DNA of 64,000 nt. Source: an uncultured Pelagibacteraceae bacterium. GTDB lineage: Bacteria > Pseudomonadota > Alphaproteobacteria > Pelagibacterales > Pelagibacteraceae. The first letter of the stretch is position 1. Each line of letters starts with the position of its first letter. Position numbers and translations under genes: made by a program. The stretch is from contig CACADE010000002.1 of the NCBI GenBank assembly GCA_902531175.1, positions 1 to 64,000 of the forward strand, in the 5' to 3' direction. The notes beneath the pieces were generated by a model. The model was not told where the DNA came from and did no database searches. It saw nothing but the letters and a program-made list of their open reading frames with translations. This document shows, piece by piece, positions 7,293 through 15,921 of this stretch.

Positions 7293-10192
7293 TTAACAGT
7301 TTCAAAAATTTTAAATAATAATTCTGAGACATGCTTACCTTTTTTCTCAGATAAATCAGATATTTGATGTCTGCAGCTTGTACCATTTGCAACTATAAAA
7401 TCTTTTTCACTACTATCATTGATTGCAGGTATTAAAGAAAGATTAGCCATTTTTTTTGATACTTCATAAGTCTTACTGTCATATCCAAATGAACCAGCCA
7501 TTCCACAACAACTAGACTCTATCATTTTATTATTAATATTTAATTCTGATAAAAGATTAGTTAGCCCCTTCATTCTATCTTGTGATTTTTGATGACAGTG
7601 CCCATGAATTAATACATTTTGATCAAACTTATTAGCTTTAATATTATTGTTATTTCTTATTTGTTCTAAAATAAATTCCTCAAGTAGATAAAATTTATTT
7701 TGAATTTTTTCTCTATTATTTACATTCTTTAAAGTCTGATACTCATCGTTAAATGTTAATAAACAGGATGGTTCAATACCTACAACTGGTAAATCTACAT
7801 AATTATTTTGTATAACGTAATCATTAAATCTATTTAGCTCTTCAGAGGCTTTGTCTAATTGACCGTAAGATATATAAGTTCTTCCACAACAAAGGGGTCT
7901 CTTTAATTTATCTTTACCAAAACTTGGTATAACTGCCTGATAACCAAATTTATTTAGTACTTTAATTGCATAAACTAAATTTTCATTTTCAAAATTAATA
8001 TTAAATGTATCTGCAAACAGAATTACTTTATTTTCTGATACTGTCTGACTGTTGTAAATTTCTCTTAATGCATTCTGGTTTTGAACTTCAGGCATAGATC
8101 TTGCTGTTGCAAAGCCAAACTTTTCAACAATTGTTGAGATTAATGGTATATTTTTGATCTTATTGAATATAGGAGCAACAATCTTTAATAACCAAATAAG
8201 TCTTGGCATATCTGAGATAACTCTATCTTTAATACGCATACTAAATTTTTTATAGTAATGAGAAAGAAACTCAGATTTCATCTTAGCCATATCAACCGAC
8301 ATAGGGCATTCTCTTTGACAAGCTTTACAGCTGACACATAACTCCATAGTTTCATACATTTCTTTTGATGCAAATGAACCTTCTGGAAGTTGATTAGATA
8401 AAGCTAATCTTAAAGTATTTGCTCTACCTCTGACTAAATCTTTTTCTTCTTTAGTTACTCTATATGATGGACACATCACACCAGAATCTAATTTTCTACA
8501 AGCTCCATTGTTATTACACATCTCAACAGCATCGGAGAATTGACCCCAATTAGACCAATCGTAATGTGTATCTATATTTTCTGCTTGATAACCTGATTTG
8601 TATCTCATTAAAGATCTATCATTTGATTTAAACGGTCGAACAATTTTACCTGGATTTAAAAGGTTCTTACTATCAAATGTATCTTTTATTTCTTCAAAAG
8701 CATTTGTGATTTTTTTACCAAACATCATTTCATGAAATTCTGATCTAACAATTCCATCACCATGTTCTCCTGAGTGAGAACCTTTATAATTTTTAACCAT
8801 TTCAAAAGCTTCTTCCGATATAGATCTCATGTTTTGTATATCTTTGTCAGATTTCATATTTAAAACTGGTCTTACGTGAAGAGTGCCAACAGATGCGTGC
8901 GCATAAAACATTCCACTTGTTCCATATTTTTTAAATATTTCTTTTAATCTAGCTGTGTAGTCAGCTAAGTGTTCTAGAGAAACTGCACAATCTTCAATGA
9001 AGGCAACTGGTTTTCTATCACCTTTCATTGACATCAAAATATTTAATCCAGCTTTTCTTATTTCAAAAACTTCTTTTTGTTCTGATAAATCTGAATAATA
9101 TGAAAACTGATTTTTTTTGTTTTGGTTTAAAACTAAATATTCTAGATCCTTTATTTTTTTTTCATATACACTTTTCTCGGTATCAATAAATTCTACCATC
9201 AAAACAGCTTCAGGATTTCCTTTGATGTATTTTTTTATACCCCCAGCATACATTGGGATTTCTTTTGCTAAATTTAATAAATTTTGGTCCATCAACTCAA
9301 CACAAGTTGGTTTTAATTTTACAATCTCTTTTGATAATTCCATTGCTTGATGGAAATTATCAAAGTAGCATACACCTAAAATTTTATTCTTTGGTATTTC
9401 AGATAATTTTAATTTTATTTTATTAAATAAAGACAATGTTCCTTCAGAACCAACAAGAAGATTGGATGAGTTAAATCCTTCTGGATCAATTAGATCAATG
9501 TTATATCCTCCAACTCTTCTTTGCGTTGTTGGCCAATTAGTATCAATTTCGCTTCCAACCTGTTGTCTTACATCTATAAATTTATCTATGATTTTATAAA
9601 GCCTGTCTTGGTTGTTCTTTGTAGCTAAATAATTCTTATTTATTTGGTCAAAATTAAACATAGAACCATCATCTAATATTGCTTCGATAGCTAATACATT
9701 ATGAACCATGTTGCCATAATATAAAGATCTTGATCCACAGGAATTGTTAGCTGACATTCCTCCAATTGTTGCTCTACTACTTGTTGAAACGTCTACTGGA
9801 AACCAAAGTCCATGAGGCTTCAAATAAGCATTTAAATGATCTAATACGACACCTGGTTGAACCCATACATATTTTTCTTCAACGTTAAGTTCTAAAATTT
9901 TATTTTGATGTTTGCTGTAATCTAATACAACACTTTCTCCAACAGTCTGTCCACATTGAGAACTTCCACCACCTCTAGCTAATAGAGGTACAGAATTCTT
10001 TTGGGAATACTCCATTAAACTTAAAACATCATTGGTATCTTTTGGAAGAACTACACCAAGGGGTTTAATTTGATACACAGATGCATCGGTACTGTATCTT
10101 CCACGTGAGAATTCATCAAATAAAGTTTTTCCATTAACTTTACTACTTATTTCTTTACCAATTTTTTGTATCTGATCTGAATTAAACCGCAT
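7289..10192 (-). CDS. FAD-linked oxidase with 4Fe-4S and CCG domains (YdiJ-like 2-hydroxyacid dehydrogenase)
   Basis: A 967-aa multidomain flavoprotein. Residues 1-500 are an FAD-binding PCMH and FAD-oxidase C-terminal module (PLLARGGGSSQCGQTVG, ATIGGMSANNSCGSRSLYYG, SGEHGDGIVRSEFH). Near residue 620 an iron-sulfur segment carries CVSCKACQRECPM, with an additional CNNNGACRKLDSGVMCPS upstream. The C-terminal part has two CCG motifs (RPLCCGRTY and SSCCGMAGSFG). This order matches E. coli YdiJ, a D-2-hydroxyglutarate dehydrogenase, and related D-lactate dehydrogenases that pass electrons to the membrane pool. The exact hydroxyacid is unproven. It is the distal partner of an enolase-superfamily gene 17 nt upstream on the same strand. 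Confidence 0.9.
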   Translation of the reverse strand: MRFNSDQIQKIGKEISSKVNGKTLFDEFSRGRYSTDASVYQIKPLGVVLPKDTNDVLSLMEYSQKNSVPLLARGGGSSQCGQTVGESVVLDYSKHQNKILELNVEEKYVWVQPGVVLDHLNAYLKPHGLWFPVDVSTSSRATIGGMSANNSCGSRSLYYGNMVHNVLAIEAILDDGSMFNFDQINKNYLATKNNQDRLYKIIDKFIDVRQQVGSEIDTNWPTTQRRVGGYNIDLIDPEGFNSSNLLVGSEGTLSLFNKIKLKLSEIPKNKILGVCYFDNFHQAMELSKEIVKLKPTCVELMDQNLLNLAKEIPMYAGGIKKYIKGNPEAVLMVEFIDTEKSVYEKKIKDLEYLVLNQNKKNQFSYYSDLSEQKEVFEIRKAGLNILMSMKGDRKPVAFIEDCAVSLEHLADYTARLKEIFKKYGTSGMFYAHASVGTLHVRPVLNMKSDKDIQNMRSISEEAFEMVKNYKGSHSGEHGDGIVRSEFHEMMFGKKITNAFEEIKDTFDSKNLLNPGKIVRPFKSNDRSLMRYKSGYQAENIDTHYDWSNWGQFSDAVEMCNNNGACRKLDSGVMCPSYRVTKEEKDLVRGRANTLRLALSNQLPEGSFASKEMYETMELCVSCKACQRECPMSVDMAKMKSEFLSHYYKKFSMRIKDRVISDMPRLIWLLKIVAPIFNKIKNIPLISTIVEKFGFATARSMPEVQNQNALREIYNSQTVSENKVILFADTFNINFENENLVYAIKVLNKFGYQAVIPSFGKDKLKRPLCCGRTYISYGQLDKASEELNRFNDYVIQNNYVDLPVVGIEPSCLLTFNDEYQTLKNVNNREKIQNKFYLLEEFILEQIRNNNNIKANKFDQNVLIHGHCHQKSQDRMKGLTNLLSELNINNKMIESSCCGMAGSFGYDSKTYEVSKKMANLSLIPAINDSSEKDFIVANGTSCRHQISDLSEKKGKHVSELLFKIFETVN

Positions 10193-10209
10193 AAAACTTA
10201 ATTAAAGGT

Positions 10210-11364
10210 TTATTTATTTTTGTAAACCAGTTTACCGAACTTTTTTAACGCGGCCTCTGAAATCTCTAAACCTAAACCAGGTTTTTCATTTAAATGTATC
10301 CATCCATCACTCATTTTATGTGGATTTTCAAATAATTGTGCCTGTAAAGGATCTCTCTCATCATCAAATGACTCAACTATTCTTCCTGCTGGAGTTGATG
10401 CTACTAATGGAGCATGAATATAACAATCATGATGTGGTGCTACATCAATATGATTTAACTCGCACAATGCAGAAAGTTTTTTTCCATTAGTAAAACCACC
10501 AAACATTGTGCAATCAAATTGTAAAATTTGTATTGCCTCTTCTTCAATCATGGATCTGCATCCATAAATTGTTATTTCACTTTCACCACCTGATAATGGA
10601 ATTTTAGTTTGTTTTGATAAAAGTTTTAAAGTCCTTCTATCATCTTCCCATCTAACAGGTTCTTCAATCCATGTAGGATTAAATCTCTCAAATTCTTTTA
10701 CACCCTCAATTGCTGTTTTTAGATCCCACGCTCTATTAACATCGATCATTAGACCTTTTTGATCTCCAATTTCATCTCTAATAATTTCTAATCTCTGAGC
10801 ATCTTCTTTGATACTAAGTCCCCCAACTTTAACCTTAAAACTTTGATGACCAATATTTACTAATTTTTTAATTTCATCTCTTAATTCTTTTTCATCTTTA
10901 CCATCTCTGTAGTAAGCACATGTTACATAAACAGGAATTTTATTTCTGTATCCACCAAATAATTTATACAATGGGATGTTTGAAGCTTTTCCTATCAAAT
11001 CCCAACAAGCAATATCTAAAGCTGCTGAAATTCTGATTAATGCTTCTCTGCTCCAACCTTTTTCGCTACTGGTTCGAGTATCAGTTAATTTGAAAATTTT
11101 TTCATAAATTTTTTCAGGACAAAATGGATCTTCTCCAATTATTAAATCTTGTAAGCCATTTGAAAATGGTTTGATGATAGGAGCAATATCAGTGTAGCTT
11201 GTTGCTAAACCAAATCCTGAATGACCATCTTTAGTTTTAATTTTAATTAAAAGTTCATTAGCCGTTGGTACAATGAAGTGACTAACCCAATGTGGCTTTA
11301 CTTCATCTGGATTATTAAGAACATAAACCTCTAAGCTATCAATTAAATTACTACTATTTGTCAT
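10210..11364 (-). CDS. Mandelate racemase/muconate lactonizing enzyme family (enolase superfamily)
   Basis: The 384-aa protein has the enolase-superfamily barrel residues in order: FKVKVGG (KxK base) near residue 176, MIDVNRAWD (metal Asp), WIEEPVRWED (metal Glu), SGGESE (third metal Glu) and APHHDCYIHAPL with the His of the His-Asp dyad. That pattern is the mandelate racemase subgroup, whose members dehydrate acid sugars or racemise 2-hydroxy acids. It probably shares a transcript with the downstream FAD-linked hydroxyacid dehydrogenase, consistent with hydroxy-acid or sugar-acid catabolism. It is divergent from the aminotransferase gene across 45 nt. The true substrate cannot be read from the sequence. 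Confidence 0.9.
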   Translation of the reverse strand: MTNSSNLIDSLEVYVLNNPDEVKPHWVSHFIVPTANELLIKIKTKDGHSGFGLATSYTDIAPIIKPFSNGLQDLIIGEDPFCPEKIYEKIFKLTDTRTSSEKGWSREALIRISAALDIACWDLIGKASNIPLYKLFGGYRNKIPVYVTCAYYRDGKDEKELRDEIKKLVNIGHQSFKVKVGGLSIKEDAQRLEIIRDEIGDQKGLMIDVNRAWDLKTAIEGVKEFERFNPTWIEEPVRWEDDRRTLKLLSKQTKIPLSGGESEITIYGCRSMIEEEAIQILQFDCTMFGGFTNGKKLSALCELNHIDVAPHHDCYIHAPLVASTPAGRIVESFDDERDPLQAQLFENPHKMSDGWIHLNEKPGLGLEISEAALKKFGKLVYKNK

Positions 11365-11409
11365 ACATTATAAATTTGCTTATATAATTTCTTTAGCATA
11401 TACAGCGGT
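11365..11409. promoter_or_regulatory. Compact divergent promoter region
   Basis: Only 45 nt separate the minus-strand enolase-superfamily gene from the plus-strand aminotransferase gene, so both promoters must overlap here or reach into the genes. A perfect TATAAT lies at 11383-11388 on the plus strand, 21 nt before ATG 11410. No clear -35 element is visible. The gap is too short for a riboswitch. Confidence 0.35.
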
Positions 11410-12582
11410 ATGGCAATTTCAAATAATATAAGACCCGGTCGACATTTTTTACAAATTCCAGGACCAACAAACGTTCCAGATAGAGTTCTAAGAGCTATGG
11501 ATTATCCTACTATAGATCATAGAGGACCTGACTTTGCTGAATTAGGATTAAGAGTTTTAGAACGAATAAAATTGATTTTTAAAACTTCTGAACCTGTAAT
11601 AATTTTTCCAGCTTCAGGAACGGGTGCTTGGGAAGCTGCACTTGTAAACACTTTAAGTGCTGGTGATAAAATTTTGATGTTTGAAACTGGACATTTCTCT
11701 ACTCTTTGGTGGGATATTGCTCAAAAATTTAAAATTGAAGTAGACTTTGTTGAAGGTGATTGGAGAACAGGTGTTGATCCAAACATTGTTGAACAAAAAC
11801 TAAAAGAAGACAAAGATAAAAAAATTAAAGCAGTTTGCGCTGTACACAATGAAACTTCTACAGGTGTTACAAGTAGAATTGGAGAAATTAGAAAAGCTAT
11901 GGATAATGCGGGACATCCGGCTTTATTATTTGTTGATACGATATCTTCATTAGGTTCTATTGATTATAGACATGAAGAGTGGAAAGTCGATGTAACTGTT
12001 GGTGGTTCTCAAAAAGGATTACTATTGCCACCAGGACTTTCTTTCAATGCAATAAGTTCTAAAGCTTTAGAGGCATATAAAACATCTGAATTACCAAAAT
12101 CGTATTGGGATTGGGGACCGATGTTAGAAAACAACAAAAAAGGTTACTTTCCTTACACGCCAGCTACAAATTTATTCTATGGTTTGGATGAAGCAATTAA
12201 TATGCTTACAGAAGAAGGTTTAGATAATGTTTTCAAAAGACACAAAAGATTTGCAGAAGCGACAAGAGTTGCAGTCAACTCTTGGGGATTAGAAATACTT
12301 TGTAAAAATCCAGAAGAATACTCAGACTCATTAACAGCTGTAATGGTTCCAGATGGTCATGATGCAGATTTTTTAAGAAAAACTATTTTAGATCATTACA
12401 ACATGTCATTAGGAACTGGACTTGCAAAAGTTGCTGGTAAAATTTTTAGAATTGGCCACTTAGGTGATTTTAACGAACTCATGTTAGCTGGAACATTGGC
12501 AGGTGTTGAAATGGGTTTAATGAAATCTAAAATACCTTATAAAAAAGGTGGAATACTAAAGGCACTTGAGTATCTTTGTTAA
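11410..12582 (+). CDS. Class V aminotransferase, serine--glyoxylate/alanine--glyoxylate type
   Basis: A 390-aa PLP enzyme of fold type I. The N-terminal FLQIPGPTNVPDRVLRAMDY with IDHRGPDF is typical of serine-glyoxylate and alanine-glyoxylate aminotransferases. FPASGTGAWEAAL provides the phosphate-binding Ser-Gly-Thr. LLFVDTISSLGSIDY carries the Asp that contacts the pyridine nitrogen, and TVGGSQKGLLLPPGLSF holds the Schiff-base Lys near residue 200. The enzyme would convert glyoxylate to glycine with an amino donor such as serine or alanine. The neighbouring hydroxyacid dehydrogenase makes a link to glyoxylate metabolism plausible but unproven. It starts 45 nt from the divergent gene. Confidence 0.9.
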   Translation: MAISNNIRPGRHFLQIPGPTNVPDRVLRAMDYPTIDHRGPDFAELGLRVLERIKLIFKTSEPVIIFPASGTGAWEAALVNTLSAGDKILMFETGHFSTLWWDIAQKFKIEVDFVEGDWRTGVDPNIVEQKLKEDKDKKIKAVCAVHNETSTGVTSRIGEIRKAMDNAGHPALLFVDTISSLGSIDYRHEEWKVDVTVGGSQKGLLLPPGLSFNAISSKALEAYKTSELPKSYWDWGPMLENNKKGYFPYTPATNLFYGLDEAINMLTEEGLDNVFKRHKRFAEATRVAVNSWGLEILCKNPEEYSDSLTAVMVPDGHDADFLRKTILDHYNMSLGTGLAKVAGKIFRIGHLGDFNELMLAGTLAGVEMGLMKSKIPYKKGGILKALEYLC

Positions 12583-12600
12583 TCAATCAAGTTACAAATC

Positions 12601-13578
12601 ATGCTTGATTTTTGCATAATAGGATCAGGAATTTCAGGTTCAACGATCGCTAGCTTATTAAATAAAAAATATTCTGTTGTAGTATATGATAAAGCAAGGG
12701 GCTTTGGTGGAAGAAGTTCTTTTAAAAAATATAAAGATAAAGTCGGATTTGATCATGGACTTCAATATATCTCTCCAAAATCTACAAAATTTAAATCATT
12801 CACTAATCAACTAATTAAAAAAAAAGTTTTAAAAAAGTGGGGTGGTAACCATTTATTTCTTCATAAAACAGTTAAAGAAATTAAAAATCATTTAAAATTA
12901 ATCGGAACAAAAGGAAATAACTCTATTAGCAAACATTTATTGAAGAAAATTAAATGTAATTTTGAACACGAGCTAATAAATATAAAGAGATTAAATGATC
13001 ATTGGGAATTAACATTTAAAAATGATGTGAAACAAAAATGCAAAAACCTTATTTTGACCTGCCCATTTCCTCAAAGCAAGAAATTAGGACAAAAATTTTT
13101 AAATAAATCCTATTTAAATCAAAAAGTTAAAATGGACGCTAATTTAACAGTTATGATTGTTACAAATAAGCTTAAACAATCTAATAGTAGTTATTTTTTT
13201 AATGATGAAATGCTTGGTTGGGCAGCATATGAGAATAGTAAGAAAAGATTTAACTTTAAGTATGATTTATGGACACTTCAAAGCACATACAAATATGGTA
13301 ATAAATTCACGAAAGATTATAGAAACAAAAGAAAATACTATACAAATCAACTAGTTAAAAAATTTGAAAAATTAACAAAGTTAAAAATCAAAAAAATTCA
13401 TCACTCAAGAATTCATGGTTGGATGTATTCATCTAATTCAAAGCCACTTAAAAAATTATCTTTATGGAATAAGTCTTTAAAATTAGGTTTATGTGGTGAT
13501 TATTTTGGAGGACCAAGATTGGAAAATGGGTGGCAAAGTGCACACGATTTACATAGTAAAATACGATATGGTAAATAA
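12601..13578 (+). CDS. NAD(P)/FAD-dependent oxidoreductase, renalase-like
   Basis: The 325-aa protein begins with a dinucleotide-binding motif (DFCIIGSGISGSTIASLLNK), an acidic strand end (VVYDKARGFGGRSS) and a C-terminal FAD-contact motif (GLCGDYFGGPRLENGWQSA). This arrangement is that of the small renalase/amine-oxidase-like flavoproteins. Their bacterial substrates are mostly unknown. It is unusually rich in lysine, consistent with AT-driven drift. It begins 18 nt after the aminotransferase and ends exactly where the next ORF starts, so it is probably in the same operon. Confidence 0.8.
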   Translation: MLDFCIIGSGISGSTIASLLNKKYSVVVYDKARGFGGRSSFKKYKDKVGFDHGLQYISPKSTKFKSFTNQLIKKKVLKKWGGNHLFLHKTVKEIKNHLKLIGTKGNNSISKHLLKKIKCNFEHELINIKRLNDHWELTFKNDVKQKCKNLILTCPFPQSKKLGQKFLNKSYLNQKVKMDANLTVMIVTNKLKQSNSSYFFNDEMLGWAAYENSKKRFNFKYDLWTLQSTYKYGNKFTKDYRNKRKYYTNQLVKKFEKLTKLKIKKIHHSRIHGWMYSSNSKPLKKLSLWNKSLKLGLCGDYFGGPRLENGWQSAHDLHSKIRYGK

Positions 13579-14049
13579 ATGAAGATTATATTTTCAATAT
13601 TAATTTTACTTTTTTCATCATCAATTACTTATTCGAAAAATACTGATATCATCCATGATTTTAAAATCACATTTGATTGTAAATTAGAAAAAATAATGAT
13701 CAAAAATAAAGATTTTAATTATCAAACTTTTACTGCAGATAATATTGAAGTTGACAAAAAAAAAGTATTAAAAGTTGTTGCAGAACAACCAAGTGTATTA
13801 AAAATTAATGGTTTATCAGAATTTATAGATACTTATTCAGATATAAGTAAAGACGACGTCAGAATTGCAAAAAATGATACAATTTTATTTAAAAATATAG
13901 ATATTAAAAAAAAATATTCAGAATCAGTATTTTTAAATAGATCAACTGGTGAGTTAATCCACGAAGTTACAAAAAATATGAATACTAAGGATAATGAAAA
14001 ATATATTTCTTTTTTTAGTTGTAATAAAAAATGGAAATCCAATAATTAA
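13579..14049 (+). CDS. Secreted hypothetical protein, 156 aa
   Basis: A signal peptide is visible (MKIIFSILILLFSSSITYS), followed by a lysine-rich mature chain. Two cysteines occur, one near the start of the mature protein (TFDCKLEK) and one near the end (FFSCNKKW); they could form a single disulfide bridging the ends. No family is recognised. The ATG immediately follows the TAA of the flavoprotein gene (TAAATG), so the two are co-transcribed. Confidence 0.65.
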   Translation: MKIIFSILILLFSSSITYSKNTDIIHDFKITFDCKLEKIMIKNKDFNYQTFTADNIEVDKKKVLKVVAEQPSVLKINGLSEFIDTYSDISKDDVRIAKNDTILFKNIDIKKKYSESVFLNRSTGELIHEVTKNMNTKDNEKYISFFSCNKKWKSNN

Positions 14050-14109
14050 TAACCCCATTTTGTTGTAAAATAACTTTAAACAAAAATTTTTTGTTGGTAC
14101 TATAACTGT

Positions 14110-14784
14110 ATGAATTCTTTAAGAATATTTTTGATATCTACCTTATTATTCTTTCCATTAAATTCACATGCAAAAAATGGAAAGGGTGAGCTAAAATTAT
14201 CAAAAGAGATCATGGAATATTTGATGATGTATATGTATGGAGCTGGCAGTAAGAAATTTTCAGCAGATAAAAAGACAAAAAATGATCCATCTTTAATGGC
14301 TGTTTCAAAGGATGGTAACTCAGCATATTATTTTTATTGCCCCGCAGAATATAGAGCGTATGGCTGTATAGATAGCAATACCACATATAAGGCCAAAAAA
14401 CTCTGTGAAAAATATTCAAACGGCATTCCTTGTTATACATTTGCAAAAAAAAGACTCATTGTTTGGAAAAATGGAGGGAAAAAAGTTAAGATATCTAGAT
14501 CAGATTTAAAAGATCCTTATTTAGTTGCAAAAAAAATTCAAAATGCAGGTTTTTATGATGGCGATCTGTCTAGTTTACCTGGAATTAATTTAGAAACAGG
14601 TCAAATTGATGATAAAAATAAAAAAATCAATAATACAAACACTGATATAACTGTTGATAATTCTAATTCAAATTCAAATAACTTTATAAAAGAAATAAAA
14701 CAATTGAATGAATTATATAAACAAGGTGTTTTAACTGAAGAAGAATTCACTAAAGCTAAAAATAAAATATTAAAGAATAACTAA
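14110..14784 (+). CDS. Secreted protein with C-terminal SHOCT-like motif
   Basis: The 224-aa protein has a signal peptide (MNSLRIFLISTLLFFPLNSHA), then a globular part with four cysteines (FYCPAEYRAYGC, KKLCEKY, GIPCYTF). After an Asn/Asp/Thr-rich linker near residues 175-190 comes a short helical hairpin IKQLNELYKQGVLTEEEF, which is the SHOCT (short C-terminal) oligomerisation-type motif. The combination of an exported cysteine-bearing domain, a low-complexity linker and SHOCT suggests the C-terminus mediates self-association or partner binding. No enzymatic motif is seen. Its 3' end overlaps the convergent creatinase-like gene by 15 nt. Confidence 0.7.
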   Translation: MNSLRIFLISTLLFFPLNSHAKNGKGELKLSKEIMEYLMMYMYGAGSKKFSADKKTKNDPSLMAVSKDGNSAYYFYCPAEYRAYGCIDSNTTYKAKKLCEKYSNGIPCYTFAKKRLIVWKNGGKKVKISRSDLKDPYLVAKKIQNAGFYDGDLSSLPGINLETGQIDDKNKKINNTNTDITVDNSNSNSNNFIKEIKQLNELYKQGVLTEEEFTKAKNKILKNN

Positions 14785-15921
14785 ATCTAATTTTTGATTA
14801 CCCAATCTTTTATTACCATTTTCAGTAACTAGATAAGTTTCACCTAAATTCATGGCTAATTGATTTTCTGAGTCCATCAAGATCATGTGCATGAAGAAAA
14901 TGTTGCCTGGTTCTATGACGTAAGGGTTTCCCGTGTAAAGCATTGGCCAATCCATCCAATTGGGAGAAAAAGTTGCTCCTAATGAATAGCCACATGCATT
15001 CATTCTTGAATTCTTAAAACCATGATCATCAAAGGTTTTTGCATGAACATCAAAAACATCTCCAATTTTATTTCCAGCCTTTAATTTATTTTCACAATTT
15101 TTAAGAGCTTCAACACAAGCCTCATGCATTTTATGGTGTTTCGAATCTGCTTTTCCAATTGGTATTGTTCTAAACAACGCTGAATGATAGTGCCTATATG
15201 TACCAGCCCATTCAATGGTCAACTGATCTTGATTATTAAGTATTTGTTTTTCTGCTTGATATCGACAGAGTAGGGCATTCTTTCCAGATCCTATAATAAA
15301 TTCATTAGCAGGATAATCTCCGCCTCCTTCAAATATAACTTTGTTCATTTCAGCTAAAATTTTAGACTCGCTTACTCCTGCTTTTGCATGCTTCCAAACT
15401 TCTTCTAAAGCTTTGTCAGCTAAATTTGCTGCTTTTTTTACGTAATTAATTTCTTCTTTAGATTTTATTACCCTTAGTTTTGTAATTAACTCCGACTTAT
15501 CCTCAATTGAGCAATAGTTTTGTAAAACTGTATTTAGTCTTAATGCATTTCTTCCTGTTAGACCGTATGCTTCATATTCAACACCAATTTTTTTTCCTTT
15601 TAAATTCAACTCATCTAAAATTATTTTGAGATCATCAGCAGGATTAGCACCATCTTTATCAACCCAAATTCTTATATCACTAATATTGGACGTGTTTTGA
15701 GCTTGCCTTAGATCAGGGGCTCTAGTTAATAATATTACATTACCTTTTTGATCTAAAACTAATGCTTGGAAAAATACATATCCGAAAGTGTCGTAACCAG
15801 TGAGCCAATACATAGACTCTTGTCGAAACATAATAAGAGCATCTACACCCTCATTTTTCATAGAGTTTAGTGTCTTTTCTTTTCTATTGGAGAATTCTTC
15901 TTTACTGAAATGAAGACCCAT
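14770..15921 (-). CDS. Creatinase/Xaa-Pro peptidase-fold (M24) hydrolase, metal ligands apparently lost
   Basis: The 383-aa protein has the two-domain layout of M24B proteins: an N-terminal creatinase-like domain (MFRQESMYWLTGYDTFGYVF) and a pita-bread C-terminal domain from about residue 155. Compared by eye with aminopeptidase P, all five metal ligands look substituted: the Asp pair region reads IEWAGTYRHYHSALFRT, the His motif reads CGYSLGATF, and the two Glu positions read NIFFMHMI and LGETYLVTENG. A His in YRHYHSALF is near the place of the catalytic His of metal-free creatinase. It is therefore more likely an amidohydrolase of a small N-compound (creatinase or ectoine-hydrolase-like) than a peptidase. 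It overlaps the FAH-family gene upstream by 1 nt. Confidence 0.8.
   Translation of the reverse strand: MGLHFSKEEFSNRKEKTLNSMKNEGVDALIMFRQESMYWLTGYDTFGYVFFQALVLDQKGNVILLTRAPDLRQAQNTSNISDIRIWVDKDGANPADDLKIILDELNLKGKKIGVEYEAYGLTGRNALRLNTVLQNYCSIEDKSELITKLRVIKSKEEINYVKKAANLADKALEEVWKHAKAGVSESKILAEMNKVIFEGGGDYPANEFIIGSGKNALLCRYQAEKQILNNQDQLTIEWAGTYRHYHSALFRTIPIGKADSKHHKMHEACVEALKNCENKLKAGNKIGDVFDVHAKTFDDHGFKNSRMNACGYSLGATFSPNWMDWPMLYTGNPYVIEPGNIFFMHMILMDSENQLAMNLGETYLVTENGNKRLGNQKLDLVIL

Noticed and set aside
11365-11409. Glycine riboswitch before the glyoxylate aminotransferase gene
   Set aside because: The divergent spacer is only 45 nt, far too short, and no aptamer-like pairing is visible.
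14079-14095. AT-only palindrome AACAAAAA/TTTTTGTT before the SHOCT gene
   Set aside because: Very weak stem with almost no loop; expected by chance in such AT-rich DNA.
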